NCBI GenBank assembly: GCA_963824215.1
Contig: CAWGOE010000001.1
Span: 248,001 to 312,000 of the forward strand
Length of the DNA stretch: 64,000 nucleotides
Direction: 5' to 3'
From: VRUE01 sp963824215
Lineage (GTDB): Bacteria > Actinomycetota > Thermoleophilia > Solirubrobacterales > 70-9
The translations under genes were made by a program, and so were the position numbers. The stretch's first letter is position 1; every line of letters starts with the position of its first letter. The notes under the pieces were generated by a model. That model saw only the letters and a program-made list of their open reading frames with translations. It was not told where the DNA came from and did no database searches. Of this stretch, positions 34,464 to 41,823 are shown one piece after another.

Positions 34464-35896
34464 TGGCCGACATCGTCATGCCGCGGCTGTCTGACTCGAT
34501 GGAGGAGGGGACCGTGCTGCAGTGGCTGAAAGCCCTTGGGGACGAGATCGCGGTCGGTGACGAGCTCGTTGAAGTCGAGACCGACAAGGCGAACATGGCG
34601 TATGAGTCCGACACTGCTGGGACGTTGACTGAGATTCTGGTTGACGAGGGTGAGACCGTTGCTATCGGGACGCCTATCGCGCGTATCGGCGATTCGGATG
34701 AGGGTTCAGACGCTTCAGCTAAGGACGAAGAAGGGACCGAGGGCTCGCGGCCCGCGGGTCCTGTCACGGCAGGGGACCCACCTCCCCTTCCGGTAGCTAA
34801 AGCTTCCTCAGGGGAGGTCCCCCCTACCGCGCCACCCGCGGGAGAGGAGTCTGGGTCCGGGGCTCCGACCACGGCGGAGACCGCTCCAGCCGCATCCGAA
34901 GCTCCACAAGCTGACGGCGATGGGCATCGGCCGAAAGCTTCTCCGCTCGCCAGGCGCTTGGCTAAGGAGCAGGGTCTCGACTTGTCGCAGCTTGAGGGTT
35001 CAGGCCCTGGCGGGCGCATCGTCAAGGCGGATGTTGAGCGCGCTTCTTCCGCGGGTGATGTGGAGGAGGGGGTGTCCGAGCGGGCGCGGCGTCCTGTTCC
35101 TCGCCCCGCTGACTCGGCGAGAGCCGCATCGCCGCCCGGCGAGGAACCCAGCGCACGGTCGGACACCCCCTCCTCCACGGCAGGACCCGCGGCTGAGACG
35201 GCCAAGGGCCATACCTCTTACGAAGAGCTGACCAAGACCCAGCAGGTCATCGCGCGCCGCATGGCCGAGTCGAAGGCTACGGCGCCGCACTTCTACCTGC
35301 GGGCGACTGTGGACATGAGCGAGGCGGTCGCGGGGCGGGCGCAGGTGAAGGCGCGGGCGATGCCGGGCGACGTCATCCCCTCCTTCAACGACATGGTGGT
35401 CAAGGCCTGTGCTCTGGCGCTGCGCGAGCACCCGCGCGCCAACGGCGCCTATCGCGACGGCCGCTTCGAGCTCTACTCGCGGGTCAACGTCGGGGTGGCG
35501 GTCGCTGCCGAGGACGCGCTGATCGTCCCCACCCTCTTCGACGCGGATCGCAAGGGACTGCGCCAGATCGCCCAGGAGTCGCGGGCGCTCGCCGTCAAAG
35601 TGCGCGAGGGGCAGATCACCCCGCCCGAGCTCTCCGGCGCCACCTTCACCGTCTCCAACCTGGGGATGTACGGGATCGACGGCTTCTCGGCGGTGATCAA
35701 CCCGCCGCAGGCGGCGATCCTCGCTGTTGGCGCGATCGAGCAGCGGTCGGTGGTGCGCGACGACGAGATCACGACCGCCCACCTGATGCAGGTTGACCTC
35801 GCCTGCGACCATCGCATCCTCTACGGGGCACCCGCGGCCGAGTTCTTGGCGAAGGTCCGAGCGCTACTCGAAGAGCCGCTTTCTCTGGCTCTCTGA
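34463..35896 (+). CDS. pdhC: Dihydrolipoyl acyltransferase (E2) with palindromic inserts in both linkers
   Basis: The 477-residue protein has a lipoyl domain (1-80, modified lysine in VETDKANM, about Lys42), a peripheral subunit-binding domain (about 155-195, SPLARRLAKEQGLDL ... GSGPGGRIVKADV) and the trimeric catalytic domain (about 255-477). The catalytic histidine motif is DHRILYG, with Tyr where DHRxxDG has Asp. Both flexible linkers contain DNA palindromes in frame: the 92-bp repeat 34750-34841 and the 119-nt element 35060-35178. Codons from about 34580 to 35290 are clearly less C/G-ending than the flanks. It ends at another palindromic element (35895-36007). Confidence 0.92.
   Translation: MADIVMPRLSDSMEEGTVLQWLKALGDEIAVGDELVEVETDKANMAYESDTAGTLTEILVDEGETVAIGTPIARIGDSDEGSDASAKDEEGTEGSRPAGPVTAGDPPPLPVAKASSGEVPPTAPPAGEESGSGAPTTAETAPAASEAPQADGDGHRPKASPLARRLAKEQGLDLSQLEGSGPGGRIVKADVERASSAGDVEEGVSERARRPVPRPADSARAASPPGEEPSARSDTPSSTAGPAAETAKGHTSYEELTKTQQVIARRMAESKATAPHFYLRATVDMSEAVAGRAQVKARAMPGDVIPSFNDMVVKACALALREHPRANGAYRDGRFELYSRVNVGVAVAAEDALIVPTLFDADRKGLRQIAQESRALAVKVREGQITPPELSGATFTVSNLGMYGIDGFSAVINPPQAAILAVGAIEQRSVVRDDEITTAHLMQVDLACDHRILYGAPAAEFLAKVRALLEEPLSLAL
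34750..34841. repeat. 92-bp dispersed repeat, copy 1 (inside pdhC)
   Basis: This 92-bp sequence is repeated at 37099-37190 in the same orientation with only four mismatches. It is partly palindromic: CCGCGGGT near the left end pairs with ACCCGCGG at the right end, and ACCTCCCC pairs with GGGGAGGT inside. In pdhC it reads in frame as RPAGPVTAGDPPPLPVAKAS and onward, extending the lipoyl-side linker. Confidence 0.92.
35060..35178. repeat. Nested palindromic element inside pdhC
   Basis: Arms 35060-35079 and 35159-35178 are perfect 20-bp inverted repeats. The inner stem is GTTCCTCGCC (35096-35105) with GGCGAGGAAC (35138-35147). GCGGCGTCCT (35086-35095) and ACCCAGC (35146-35152) match the internal-loop strands of the element at 7613-7733, while both stems differ from it and remain complementary. 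It lies in frame in the linker between the subunit-binding and catalytic domains. Confidence 0.85.
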
Positions 35897-36007
35897 GGCC
35901 GTCCCGGCAGGGGTTCCACTTAACTTTTTGGGTGTTGCCGGAGTGATCCTCCGTGTATCGCGGTGGCCAAAAAGTACAAGACGTTCCACCCCTACCGGGA
36001 CGGCCTC
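35895..36007. repeat. Covarying stem-loop element, copy 2 (pdhC / membrane protein junction)
   Basis: Arms 35895-35914 and 35988-36007 are 20-bp inverted repeats with one mismatch (C against A at the GG(C/T)AGG position). The internal loop TCCACTTAA / TACAAGACGTTCC is the same as in copy 1 (21143-21256), followed by inner stem CTTTTTGG (35924-35931) with CCAAAAAG (35967-35974) and a 35-nt unrelated loop. The element starts inside the pdhC stop codon and ends 3 nt before the stop of the convergent gene. Confidence 0.9.
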
Positions 36008-36010
36008 CGC

Positions 36011-37753
36011 TCAGCAGGTTTTACGGGCGCCGGTTACCGCGTTCCACGCACGTGGCAGCGAGAAGTCAGCGGCGACGCGAAACACGCCCGGCTTGCTTGA
36101 GCGAGCTAGGGTCCAGTCTCCGTGGCGCACCAAACACCCCTGGCCGCGGGCTATTGACCAGTAGGGGGTGAAGGACATTCGGACCAAGAACTCGCCCGGG
36201 CGGGTGACGTTGAGGGCGAAGCCGTTGTGGCCGATCTGGCGGACGCGGGCCTCGCCAACCCCTAACGGCTGCACTATCGGCGCCGGGTTGCGCACCTCGT
36301 AGACGCGCCAGTGCTCGTCGCTCCAGCGCGGCTCCAGGTAGGGCGGGTCGCTCAGGATCAGGCGCTGCTCGGCGACCGAGGAGTAGTCGAGCGGCGCGTC
36401 GGGCAGGGCCACGTAGCGAATCGCGTTGTCGTGCAGCCAGGCGCGGTAGGCGCGGTCGGTGAGGCGACCGTCGTCGCGGTAAAAGATGCCGTCCCGCGTC
36501 GTGTCGAGCTGGCGCAGCCAGCCGCGGGCAAGTTCGAAGTCCGGCGCCAAGTAGGCCGACTCCCAGTGGTTCGCGGTCGGCGGCACCTCGATCCGCGCGG
36601 CGTCCCCCCCGTTGTCGCGCAGCCAGGTGGCCACGGGGGCAAAGTACTCCGAGGCGGTCGAAGGATCACCGACGCTGCGGGCGATCTGGCTGACGCTGGC
36701 GGTGAGCTGCCAGTAGAGGCCGCCGGCCATGAAGAGGACGAGGAACCAGACGGGGACGTTGGGCCGGCGCGCCAACACGACCGCGGCGAGCACCGGGCCG
36801 CCGAAGAGGGCGCCGAGCCGCACCGCGTTGCCCCCCATCGCGTTCGGAACAAGCAAGATCAGGGTGGCCGCCAGCAGGTAGGCGAACAGCACCCGGCGTA
36901 GCTGCCGCTCCTCGCCACGGAGGCCGCGGGTGATGTAAAGGGCGGAGCCGCACCAGAGCGGGATTGCAATGTAGGAGGAGAAGGCGAAGGGGAACTCGCC
37001 GGCGCCGGGGAAGACTAGGTTTGGGATCAGGGTCAGGGCTAGGGCGATGGAGGCAGCCCAGATGGCTGGTCTGGAAGTGCCGAGGGACATAGGCCATAGC
37101 CCGCGGGTCCTGTCACGGTAGGGGACCCACCTCCCCCTGCGGTAGCTAAAGCTTCCTCGGGGGAGGTCCCCCCTACCGCGCCACCCGCGGTAGGGGCGCT
37201 TGAGCTGAACAGTCGGATCCCAAGCGCCTACGATCAGCACCCCGGCTAGCGAGACCGCGGCGACCGGACTCGAGAGAGCGCAAGCTGCCGAGGCTACAAG
37301 CGCCAAGGGCGTACGCCTCAGCTGAAGCGAGCGGAGGGTGGCGAGCCCGAAAGCAACTCCGAGAGCGAAAGTTAGTTGGCCGTCGGCTAGGAGGGTTACT
37401 ACTCCGGCGGCGAACCAGAGGGTTGCCCAGCGGGCCGCCTCGCCCCAGCGGTCGCGGACCAGGCGGTCGAAGAGATAAGAAGAGGCGACGACCGCGATCG
37501 TCCCGACTAGGCGCGGGCCGAGCAGGGAGGCAAGCGGGGGGAAGAGAACGCTGTAGGTGAGGGTGTAGTGGCCGCCGTACCAGCTGCCGTTCCAGATGCC
37601 GAGGCCGCCGCGCTGGAACAGCTCGGTGCGGAAGACCTGGGCGGCGAGATCGCCGACCGGCGGGTTCCAAGCGAGCATCGCGGCAGCGAGCGCAGCGCTG
37701 AGCGCAACGGCGGGAAGCCAGTCGGGGCGGAGGAGCTGTGAGGACCGGTCCAT
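36011..37753 (-). CDS. Large polytopic membrane protein (GT-C-like topology), with an inserted repeat
   Basis: The 580-residue protein has about eleven hydrophobic segments (WLPAVALSAALAAAMLAW at the start) followed by a soluble C-terminal domain of about 200 residues (LRDNGGDAARIEVPPTANHWES). Many membrane helices plus an extracytoplasmic tail, and the early acidic GDL after TM1, recall GT-C glycosyltransferases and related lipid-linked-sugar enzymes, but I cannot assign a family. The 92-bp repeat at 37099-37190 is read in frame as about 31 Arg/Gly-rich residues (RGRGDLPRGSFSYRRG) between two helices. Start ATG 37753. Confidence 0.65.
   Translation of the reverse strand: MDRSSQLLRPDWLPAVALSAALAAAMLAWNPPVGDLAAQVFRTELFQRGGLGIWNGSWYGGHYTLTYSVLFPPLASLLGPRLVGTIAVVASSYLFDRLVRDRWGEAARWATLWFAAGVVTLLADGQLTFALGVAFGLATLRSLQLRRTPLALVASAACALSSPVAAVSLAGVLIVGAWDPTVQLKRPYRGWRGRGDLPRGSFSYRRGRWVPYRDRTRGLWPMSLGTSRPAIWAASIALALTLIPNLVFPGAGEFPFAFSSYIAIPLWCGSALYITRGLRGEERQLRRVLFAYLLAATLILLVPNAMGGNAVRLGALFGGPVLAAVVLARRPNVPVWFLVLFMAGGLYWQLTASVSQIARSVGDPSTASEYFAPVATWLRDNGGDAARIEVPPTANHWESAYLAPDFELARGWLRQLDTTRDGIFYRDDGRLTDRAYRAWLHDNAIRYVALPDAPLDYSSVAEQRLILSDPPYLEPRWSDEHWRVYEVRNPAPIVQPLGVGEARVRQIGHNGFALNVTRPGEFLVRMSFTPYWSIARGQGCLVRHGDWTLARSSKPGVFRVAADFSLPRAWNAVTGARKTC
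37099..37190. repeat. 92-bp dispersed repeat, copy 2 (inside the membrane-protein gene)
   Basis: It matches 34750-34841 at 88 of 92 positions, same strand, but the host gene is transcribed the opposite way, so the encoded peptide is unrelated to that in PdhC. Both reading directions are stop-free in the used frame. The inner arm is slightly better paired here (GGTAGGGG with CCCCTACC). Confidence 0.92.
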
Positions 37754-37799
37754 ATGCGGAAGCCGAAGGATAGGACCGCGGCATGCGACGATTTCAAGA

Positions 37800-38534
37800 G
37801 TGAGCGAAGAAATCCTCGTCGTGCGCTGTGGGATCGTCCCCTATGAGGAGGCGCTGGTCGCCCAACGCTGGCTCGAGGGCGCGCGCCAAGAGGGCGAGGT
37901 TCCGGATGTTCTGCTGCTGCTCGAGCATCCCCCTGTCTACACGCGTGGGCGGCGCTCCAGCGAGGAGGAGCTGCCGATGCAGCGCGAGTGGTACGAGATG
38001 CAGGGGATCGAGGTCCACGAGACCGATCGCGGCGGCCGCGTCACCTACCATGGCCCCGGCCAGCTGGTCGCCTACCCGATCGTCTCGCTGCTGCCCTACG
38101 GCGATGACGTCCACGAGTATGTGCGGCGGCTGGAGCGGGTCGCGATCGAGGCGCTGGCAGCACACGGCGTCGTGGCACAAACGATCGAGGGCCTAACTGG
38201 GGTCTGGACCGAGGGGGAGGCGCCGGGCGCCGAAGCCGGTCCCGACGCGGCGCGCAAGATCGGCTCGATCGGTGTCCACGTCAGCCGCGGCGTCACCACC
38301 CACGGGCTGGCGATCAACGTCAACAACGACCTGCAGCCGTTCGAGTGGGTCGTCCCCTGCGGAATCGACAACTGCCGCGTCACTTCAGTCGGCCGCGAGC
38401 TGGGTGCAGAGCAGGACCTCGCCGCCTTTGCCGACACGGTCGCGGCGCGCTACGGCGAGGTCTTCGAACGCACGCCCGTCGCCAGAGGGCCGGCGGACCT
38501 GGGACTCGACAGCGCTAGGCTCGGGGTCGCATGA
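37800..38534 (+). CDS. lipB: Octanoyl-ACP:protein octanoyltransferase (LipB)
   Basis: LipB transfers octanoate from ACP to the lipoyl domains of E2-type proteins. The 244-residue protein has LLLEHPPVYTRGRR, the family stretch ETDRGGRVTYHGPGQLVAYPI, KIGSIGVHVSRGVTTHGLAINV with the catalytic lysine, and PCGIDNCRVTS with the catalytic cysteine. GTG 37800 is chosen as the family-typical start. It overlaps lipA by 4 nt. Together they make the lipoyl cofactor for PdhC encoded just upstream. Confidence 0.94.
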   Translation: MSEEILVVRCGIVPYEEALVAQRWLEGARQEGEVPDVLLLLEHPPVYTRGRRSSEEELPMQREWYEMQGIEVHETDRGGRVTYHGPGQLVAYPIVSLLPYGDDVHEYVRRLERVAIEALAAHGVVAQTIEGLTGVWTEGEAPGAEAGPDAARKIGSIGVHVSRGVTTHGLAINVNNDLQPFEWVVPCGIDNCRVTSVGRELGAEQDLAAFADTVAARYGEVFERTPVARGPADLGLDSARLGVA

Positions 38535-39502
38535 GCGATCCGATCGCAGAGGCGGCCGAGCGCGTCCACGTCACCCGCTCGCGCGCCAAGCCCGGCGGCA
38601 CCGCGGCCAGTGGCGAGGGCGCCGTCCCCTTCCGCCGTGCCCGCAAGCCACCGTGGCTGAAGGTGCCGGCGCCGGGCGGGCCGACCTACCGCCGGCTGAA
38701 GGCGGAGATTGGCGGCGAGGGTCTGCACACCGTCTGCGAGGAGGCCAACTGCCCCAACGTCGGCGAGTGCTGGGAGCGCGGTACGGCGACCTTCATGATC
38801 CTCGGCGACGTCTGCACCCGCCGCTGCGGCTTCTGCAACGTGAAAACGGGGGTGCCGAGCTGGAACGACCCGCTGGAGCCGCTGCGCGTCGCCAACCAGG
38901 TGAAACGGATGGGGCTGCGTCACGCCGTGGTCACCTCGGTCGACCGCGACGACCTGCCCGACTACGGGGCGAGCGCCTTCGTCGGCACGATCCGCTCGAT
39001 CCGCATGCAGGCGCCCGGTTGCAAGGTCGAGGTGCTCACCCCCGACTTCCGCGGCCAGGAGATGCCGCTGGCGAAGGTGATCCACGAGCGCCCCGACGTC
39101 TTCAACCACAACGTCGAGACGGTGCCGCGGCTCTACCCGAAGGCGCGACGCGGCTCGAAGTTTCTGCGCTCGGCGCGGGTGCTGCGGATCGCGAAGGAGA
39201 TGGGTGGCGCCGATGTCGTCACCAAGTCGGGGCTGATGGTCGGGCTCGGCGAGTCCTTCGAGGAGATGGTCGAGACCTTTGGCCTGCTGCGCGAGCACAA
39301 GGTTCAGGTGCTGACCGTCGGCCAGTACCTGCGGCCGACCGAGAACCACCTGCCGGTCGAGCGCTACTGGCACCCCGATGAGTTCGCGGCGCTGGAGCGG
39401 GAGGCCTACGTGATGGGCTTCGAGTCGGTCGCCTCCGGTCCGCTGGTCCGCTCCAGCTACCACGCCGACCAGAACCTGCCGCAGGCGGCGACCGCCGGCT
39501 GA
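38531..39502 (+). CDS. lipA: Lipoyl synthase (LipA)
   Basis: LipA is a radical-SAM enzyme that inserts two sulfurs into protein-bound octanoate. The 323-residue protein has both iron-sulfur sites: the auxiliary cluster CEEANCPNVGEC and the SAM cluster CTRRCGFC, plus the C-terminal R-S-S-Y (VRSSYHA), whose serine is the usual extra ligand. An N-terminal tail of about 45 basic residues precedes the core. The ATG overlaps the lipB stop. Confidence 0.96.
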   Translation: MSDPIAEAAERVHVTRSRAKPGGTAASGEGAVPFRRARKPPWLKVPAPGGPTYRRLKAEIGGEGLHTVCEEANCPNVGECWERGTATFMILGDVCTRRCGFCNVKTGVPSWNDPLEPLRVANQVKRMGLRHAVVTSVDRDDLPDYGASAFVGTIRSIRMQAPGCKVEVLTPDFRGQEMPLAKVIHERPDVFNHNVETVPRLYPKARRGSKFLRSARVLRIAKEMGGADVVTKSGLMVGLGESFEEMVETFGLLREHKVQVLTVGQYLRPTENHLPVERYWHPDEFAALEREAYVMGFESVASGPLVRSSYHADQNLPQAATAG

Positions 39503-39539
39503 CCCGGCGGTTGCGGGCCAGCCGGGCGGAGCGGTAGCC

Positions 39540-40031
39540 CTAGGCGGCGAGCAGCTCGTCGAGCCGTTCGAACGACTCGTTCATGCCCTTCTCCATGCCG
39601 GCGGAGAGCATGCCGTCGCGTTCCTCGTTCGTGTAGAAGATGACGTCGCTCGTTACCTTGGTGCGGCCGTCGCCGAGATCCTCGAAGGTCGCGGTTTCCA
39701 GGCTGACGTGGCCGGGCATTCCCTCGAATTCGAACGTCTGCGCTAGCCGCTCGGGTGGCACGACCTCGCGGTAGACGCCGCGGAAGCCGACCTCGCTGCC
39801 ATCGGAGTCCTGGCTGACGAAGCGCCAGATCCCTCCGAGGCGTACGTCCATCTCAATGATGACCGTGGTCGTGCCACGTGGCCCCCACCACTGTGGGGTC
39901 AGCTCGGGGTCGGTGAAGGCTGCGAAGACCCGCTCGCGAGGCGCCTCGAAGACGCGCTCGATGTGGATCTCCCGCTCCGCTGGGGTCGTCACGGTCGAGG
40001 TGTTGGTCGTGCTCTGTTGGTTGTCGGTCAT
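39540..40031 (-). CDS. SRPBCC / AHSA1-family protein
   Basis: The 163-residue protein is a START-like AHSA1/YndB fold: EIHIERVFEAPRERVFAAFTDPELTPQWWGPRG, a central DVRLGGIWRFVSQD and the closing helix GMEKGMNESFERLDELLA. These proteins bind hydrophobic ligands; actinobacterial operons pair them with ArsR regulators, as here. ATG 40031 overlaps the stop of the truncated ArsR gene (ATGA). Confidence 0.85.
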   Translation of the reverse strand: MTDNQQSTTNTSTVTTPAEREIHIERVFEAPRERVFAAFTDPELTPQWWGPRGTTTVIIEMDVRLGGIWRFVSQDSDGSEVGFRGVYREVVPPERLAQTFEFEGMPGHVSLETATFEDLGDGRTKVTSDVIFYTNEERDGMLSAGMEKGMNESFERLDELLAA

Positions 40032-40234
40032 CGCCAATCTCCTTTCGGTTTTTCGAGGAGCTCGCCAAGCCGGTCGAAGCGTTCCTCCAGCGTGCGCCGG
40101 TACGCGTCGATCCACTCCGTTACGTCCTCGAGCTGTCTCGGGCCAAGGCTGCAGCGCCGCGTTCGGCCGATCTTCTCGGTCGTCACGAGCTCTGCCTCCT
40201 CCAGTACCCGAATGTGCTTCTTCATTCCCGTCAT
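40028..40234 (-). pseudogene. ArsR-family regulator, N-terminally truncated
   Basis: The 68 visible residues begin MTGMKKHIRVLEEAELVTTEK, i.e. at the recognition helix of an ArsR wHTH, and continue through the wing (GRTRRCSLGP) to the dimerisation helix WIDAYRRTLEERFDRLGELL. The first about 35-40 residues of the normal domain are missing; 26 nt upstream is the stop codon of the MBL-fold gene. A deletion seems to have fused the two genes' ends, leaving a regulator that probably cannot fold. The companion SRPBCC gene is intact. Confidence 0.7.
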
Positions 40235-40260
40235 GTGGGGACAGGCGGCTACGCCGCGGC

Positions 40261-41040
40261 TCAGACGGCGACCGGAGTCGGCTCGCCGATCGGCAGCCAG
40301 CGGAAGCGGGCACGGGTCTGCTCCGGCGCGCCAGCCAGCTCGCGCTCGATCGCCTCGCGTCCTTGGCGAAAGTGCTTCCAGCCCTCGTAGTGGATCGGGA
40401 TCGCCTCGTGCGGCTCCATGAGCCCGACCAGCTCGACCGCCTGCTTGGCGGTCATCGTGTAGTGGATGGGACCGGTGGTGGGAAAGCGGACACCGCCAAG
40501 GTGCAGCAGGGCGACGCCGACGTTAAGGCGGTCGGCGACTTCGCGCAGACCCTCGTAGAGCACGGAGTCGCCGGAGATCCAGAGCACCCCGTGCTGCTGC
40601 CCATCCCAACTGAGCGCGAAACCGACGACATCGCCGACGATCGGCCGGCTCAGCGGCGGGCCGTGGCGGCAGGGGGTCGCGGTGATCTCGATCGTCGGTC
40701 GGCCCTCGGCTTCGAGCCGTGTCGTCGCCCAAGGCGCGAGCCCCTGCGCGCCGCCCCCCAGGCGCTTCGCTCCGGGCACCGTGGTGATCACGGTCCCCAC
40801 ACTGGGCAGCAGCGCGCGGCCGGCGGCGTCGAGGTTGTCCTCGTGGTGGTCGTGGCTGACCAGCGCCGCGTCGATCGGCCCAAGCGCGTCCGCGGGCGTA
40901 GCCGGCCCTACGAGCTTGCGCGAACCGGTCCCCCAGCCGAAGTTGTAGCGGCCACCGGCTGGGTCGAAGGTCGGGTCGGTCAACAGCCGCCAGCCGCCGA
41001 CCTCGATCAGGACAGTGGGACCGCCTATGTGGGTGAGCTT
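40261..41040 (-). CDS. MBL-fold metal-dependent hydrolase (UlaG-like), start codon unclear
   Basis: The protein has the metallo-beta-lactamase-fold metal motif ALVSHDHHEDNLD and later CRHGP, ISGDSVLYEG and IHYEGWKHF, as in UlaG-like hydrolases. Homologous N-terminal residues KLTHIGGPTVLIEVGGW extend in frame up to 41040, but no ATG, GTG or TTG is available there; the first standard start is TTG 40983, which would remove strand 1. An out-of-frame GTG (41052-41054) lies just upstream, so a one-base indel at about 41040-41045 is likely. The start given is the limit of homology. The substrate is unknown. Confidence 0.75.
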   Translation of the reverse strand, partial: KLTHIGGPTVLIEVGGWRLLTDPTFDPAGGRYNFGWGTGSRKLVGPATPADALGPIDAALVSHDHHEDNLDAAGRALLPSVGTVITTVPGAKRLGGGAQGLAPWATTRLEAEGRPTIEITATPCRHGPPLSRPIVGDVVGFALSWDGQQHGVLWISGDSVLYEGLREVADRLNVGVALLHLGGVRFPTTGPIHYTMTAKQAVELVGLMEPHEAIPIHYEGWKHFRQGREAIERELAGAPEQTRARFRWLPIGEPTPVAV

Positions 41041-41083
41041 GGCTTCGATAGCGCCACCGTATCGCGCCTACAATTCAGCCAGA

Positions 41084-41156
41084 GGGGCCATAGCTCAGCT
41101 GGAAGAGCGTCGCGTTTGCAACGCGAAGGTCGCCGGTTCGAGCCCGGCTGGCTCCA
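41084..41156 (+). tRNA. tRNA-Ala (TGC)
   Basis: A 73-nt cloverleaf: acceptor GGGGCCA/TGGCTCC with the G3-T70 pair that identifies alanine tRNAs, D-arm GCTC/GAGC, anticodon arm TCGCG-TTTGCAA-CGCGA with anticodon TGC, T-arm GCCGG-TTCGAGC-CCGGC, A73. CCA is not encoded. Confidence 0.95.
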
Positions 41157-41180
41157 TAGCCTGCTGGTTAGGCTTCTCCG

Positions 41181-41810
41181 ATGTCCGTTGCCGCCTGCGA
41201 AATCAATTCTTGCGGTGTCCAGGCCATAGGAAGGTGCAGAGGATGCAGCTCGGCCTTCTGCGCAACCCACCAGGGGGTGACGGGATACAGCCATCCGCGG
41301 CTCACGTCCGGAGTCAAGTTCAGGGATCAGTGCTCACGCTGCCTGGTCGAGGCCGAAGAGACAGAGCGAAAGGCGAGGGCCAAGCTCGATGCCGAAGCCG
41401 AGATATTGGGAAAAGCGAAGAATCTGCGCTCGGTAGCGGAGCAGATGGCAGAGGCCGGATGCCCTGGCCTCACACCGAGGACGGTGAGCTGGACCACGAC
41501 CAAGAAGGTATTTCTCGGAAGCAGAACGGTGACGGAGTCCTACAGCGGCGAGTCCGCTTGGCCGGTGGGCAGTCATGATTGCGTGGGCCGCCTAGGCATG
41601 ACCGAGAAGGTCGAGCTCGGGGTTACCGCCGAAGGAATGATCGTCCGCATGGGGGATGCCAATGGCTCCTATCGTGAACGACCGCGGTGGGCTCACGATG
41701 AGGACATGTTCAACCTGGTCGAGCGTGGAATCTCGTTTGTGACGAGATGCCTCATGAGGAACGCAAGGAGCCACAACGTAGAGATCGACCTCGACCTCCC
41801 CGGGGACTAA
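41181..41810 (+). CDS. Hypothetical protein with a cysteine-rich N-terminus
   Basis: The 209-residue protein begins MSVAACEINSCGVQAIGRCRGC and has further cysteines (FCATH, QCSRC), suggesting one or two zinc-binding knuckles in the first 55 residues, then a helical stretch (EAEETERKARAKLDAEAEILG) and a beta-rich end. No family is recognised. It lies 24 nt after tRNA-Ala(TGC) and has lower GC and freer codon use than the surrounding genes, fitting an acquired gene at a tRNA site. No second copy of the tRNA end is visible downstream. Confidence 0.6.
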   Translation: MSVAACEINSCGVQAIGRCRGCSSAFCATHQGVTGYSHPRLTSGVKFRDQCSRCLVEAEETERKARAKLDAEAEILGKAKNLRSVAEQMAEAGCPGLTPRTVSWTTTKKVFLGSRTVTESYSGESAWPVGSHDCVGRLGMTEKVELGVTAEGMIVRMGDANGSYRERPRWAHDEDMFNLVERGISFVTRCLMRNARSHNVEIDLDLPGD

Positions 41811-41823
41811 GCCCTGGAGCGGC

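Noticed and set aside
34750..37190. CRISPR array or IS terminal repeats for the 92-bp repeat
   Set aside because: Only two copies 2.3 kb apart, no spacers, no cas genes and no transposase between them.
39503..39539. Short GC hairpin between lipA and the SRPBCC gene
   Set aside because: Only a six-base stem and no T-run; too weak in such GC-rich DNA to call a terminator.
41084..41823. Second tRNA-anchored island after tRNA-Ala(TGC)
   Set aside because: The downstream gene has atypical composition, but I found no repeat of the tRNA 3' end, so integration is not supported.
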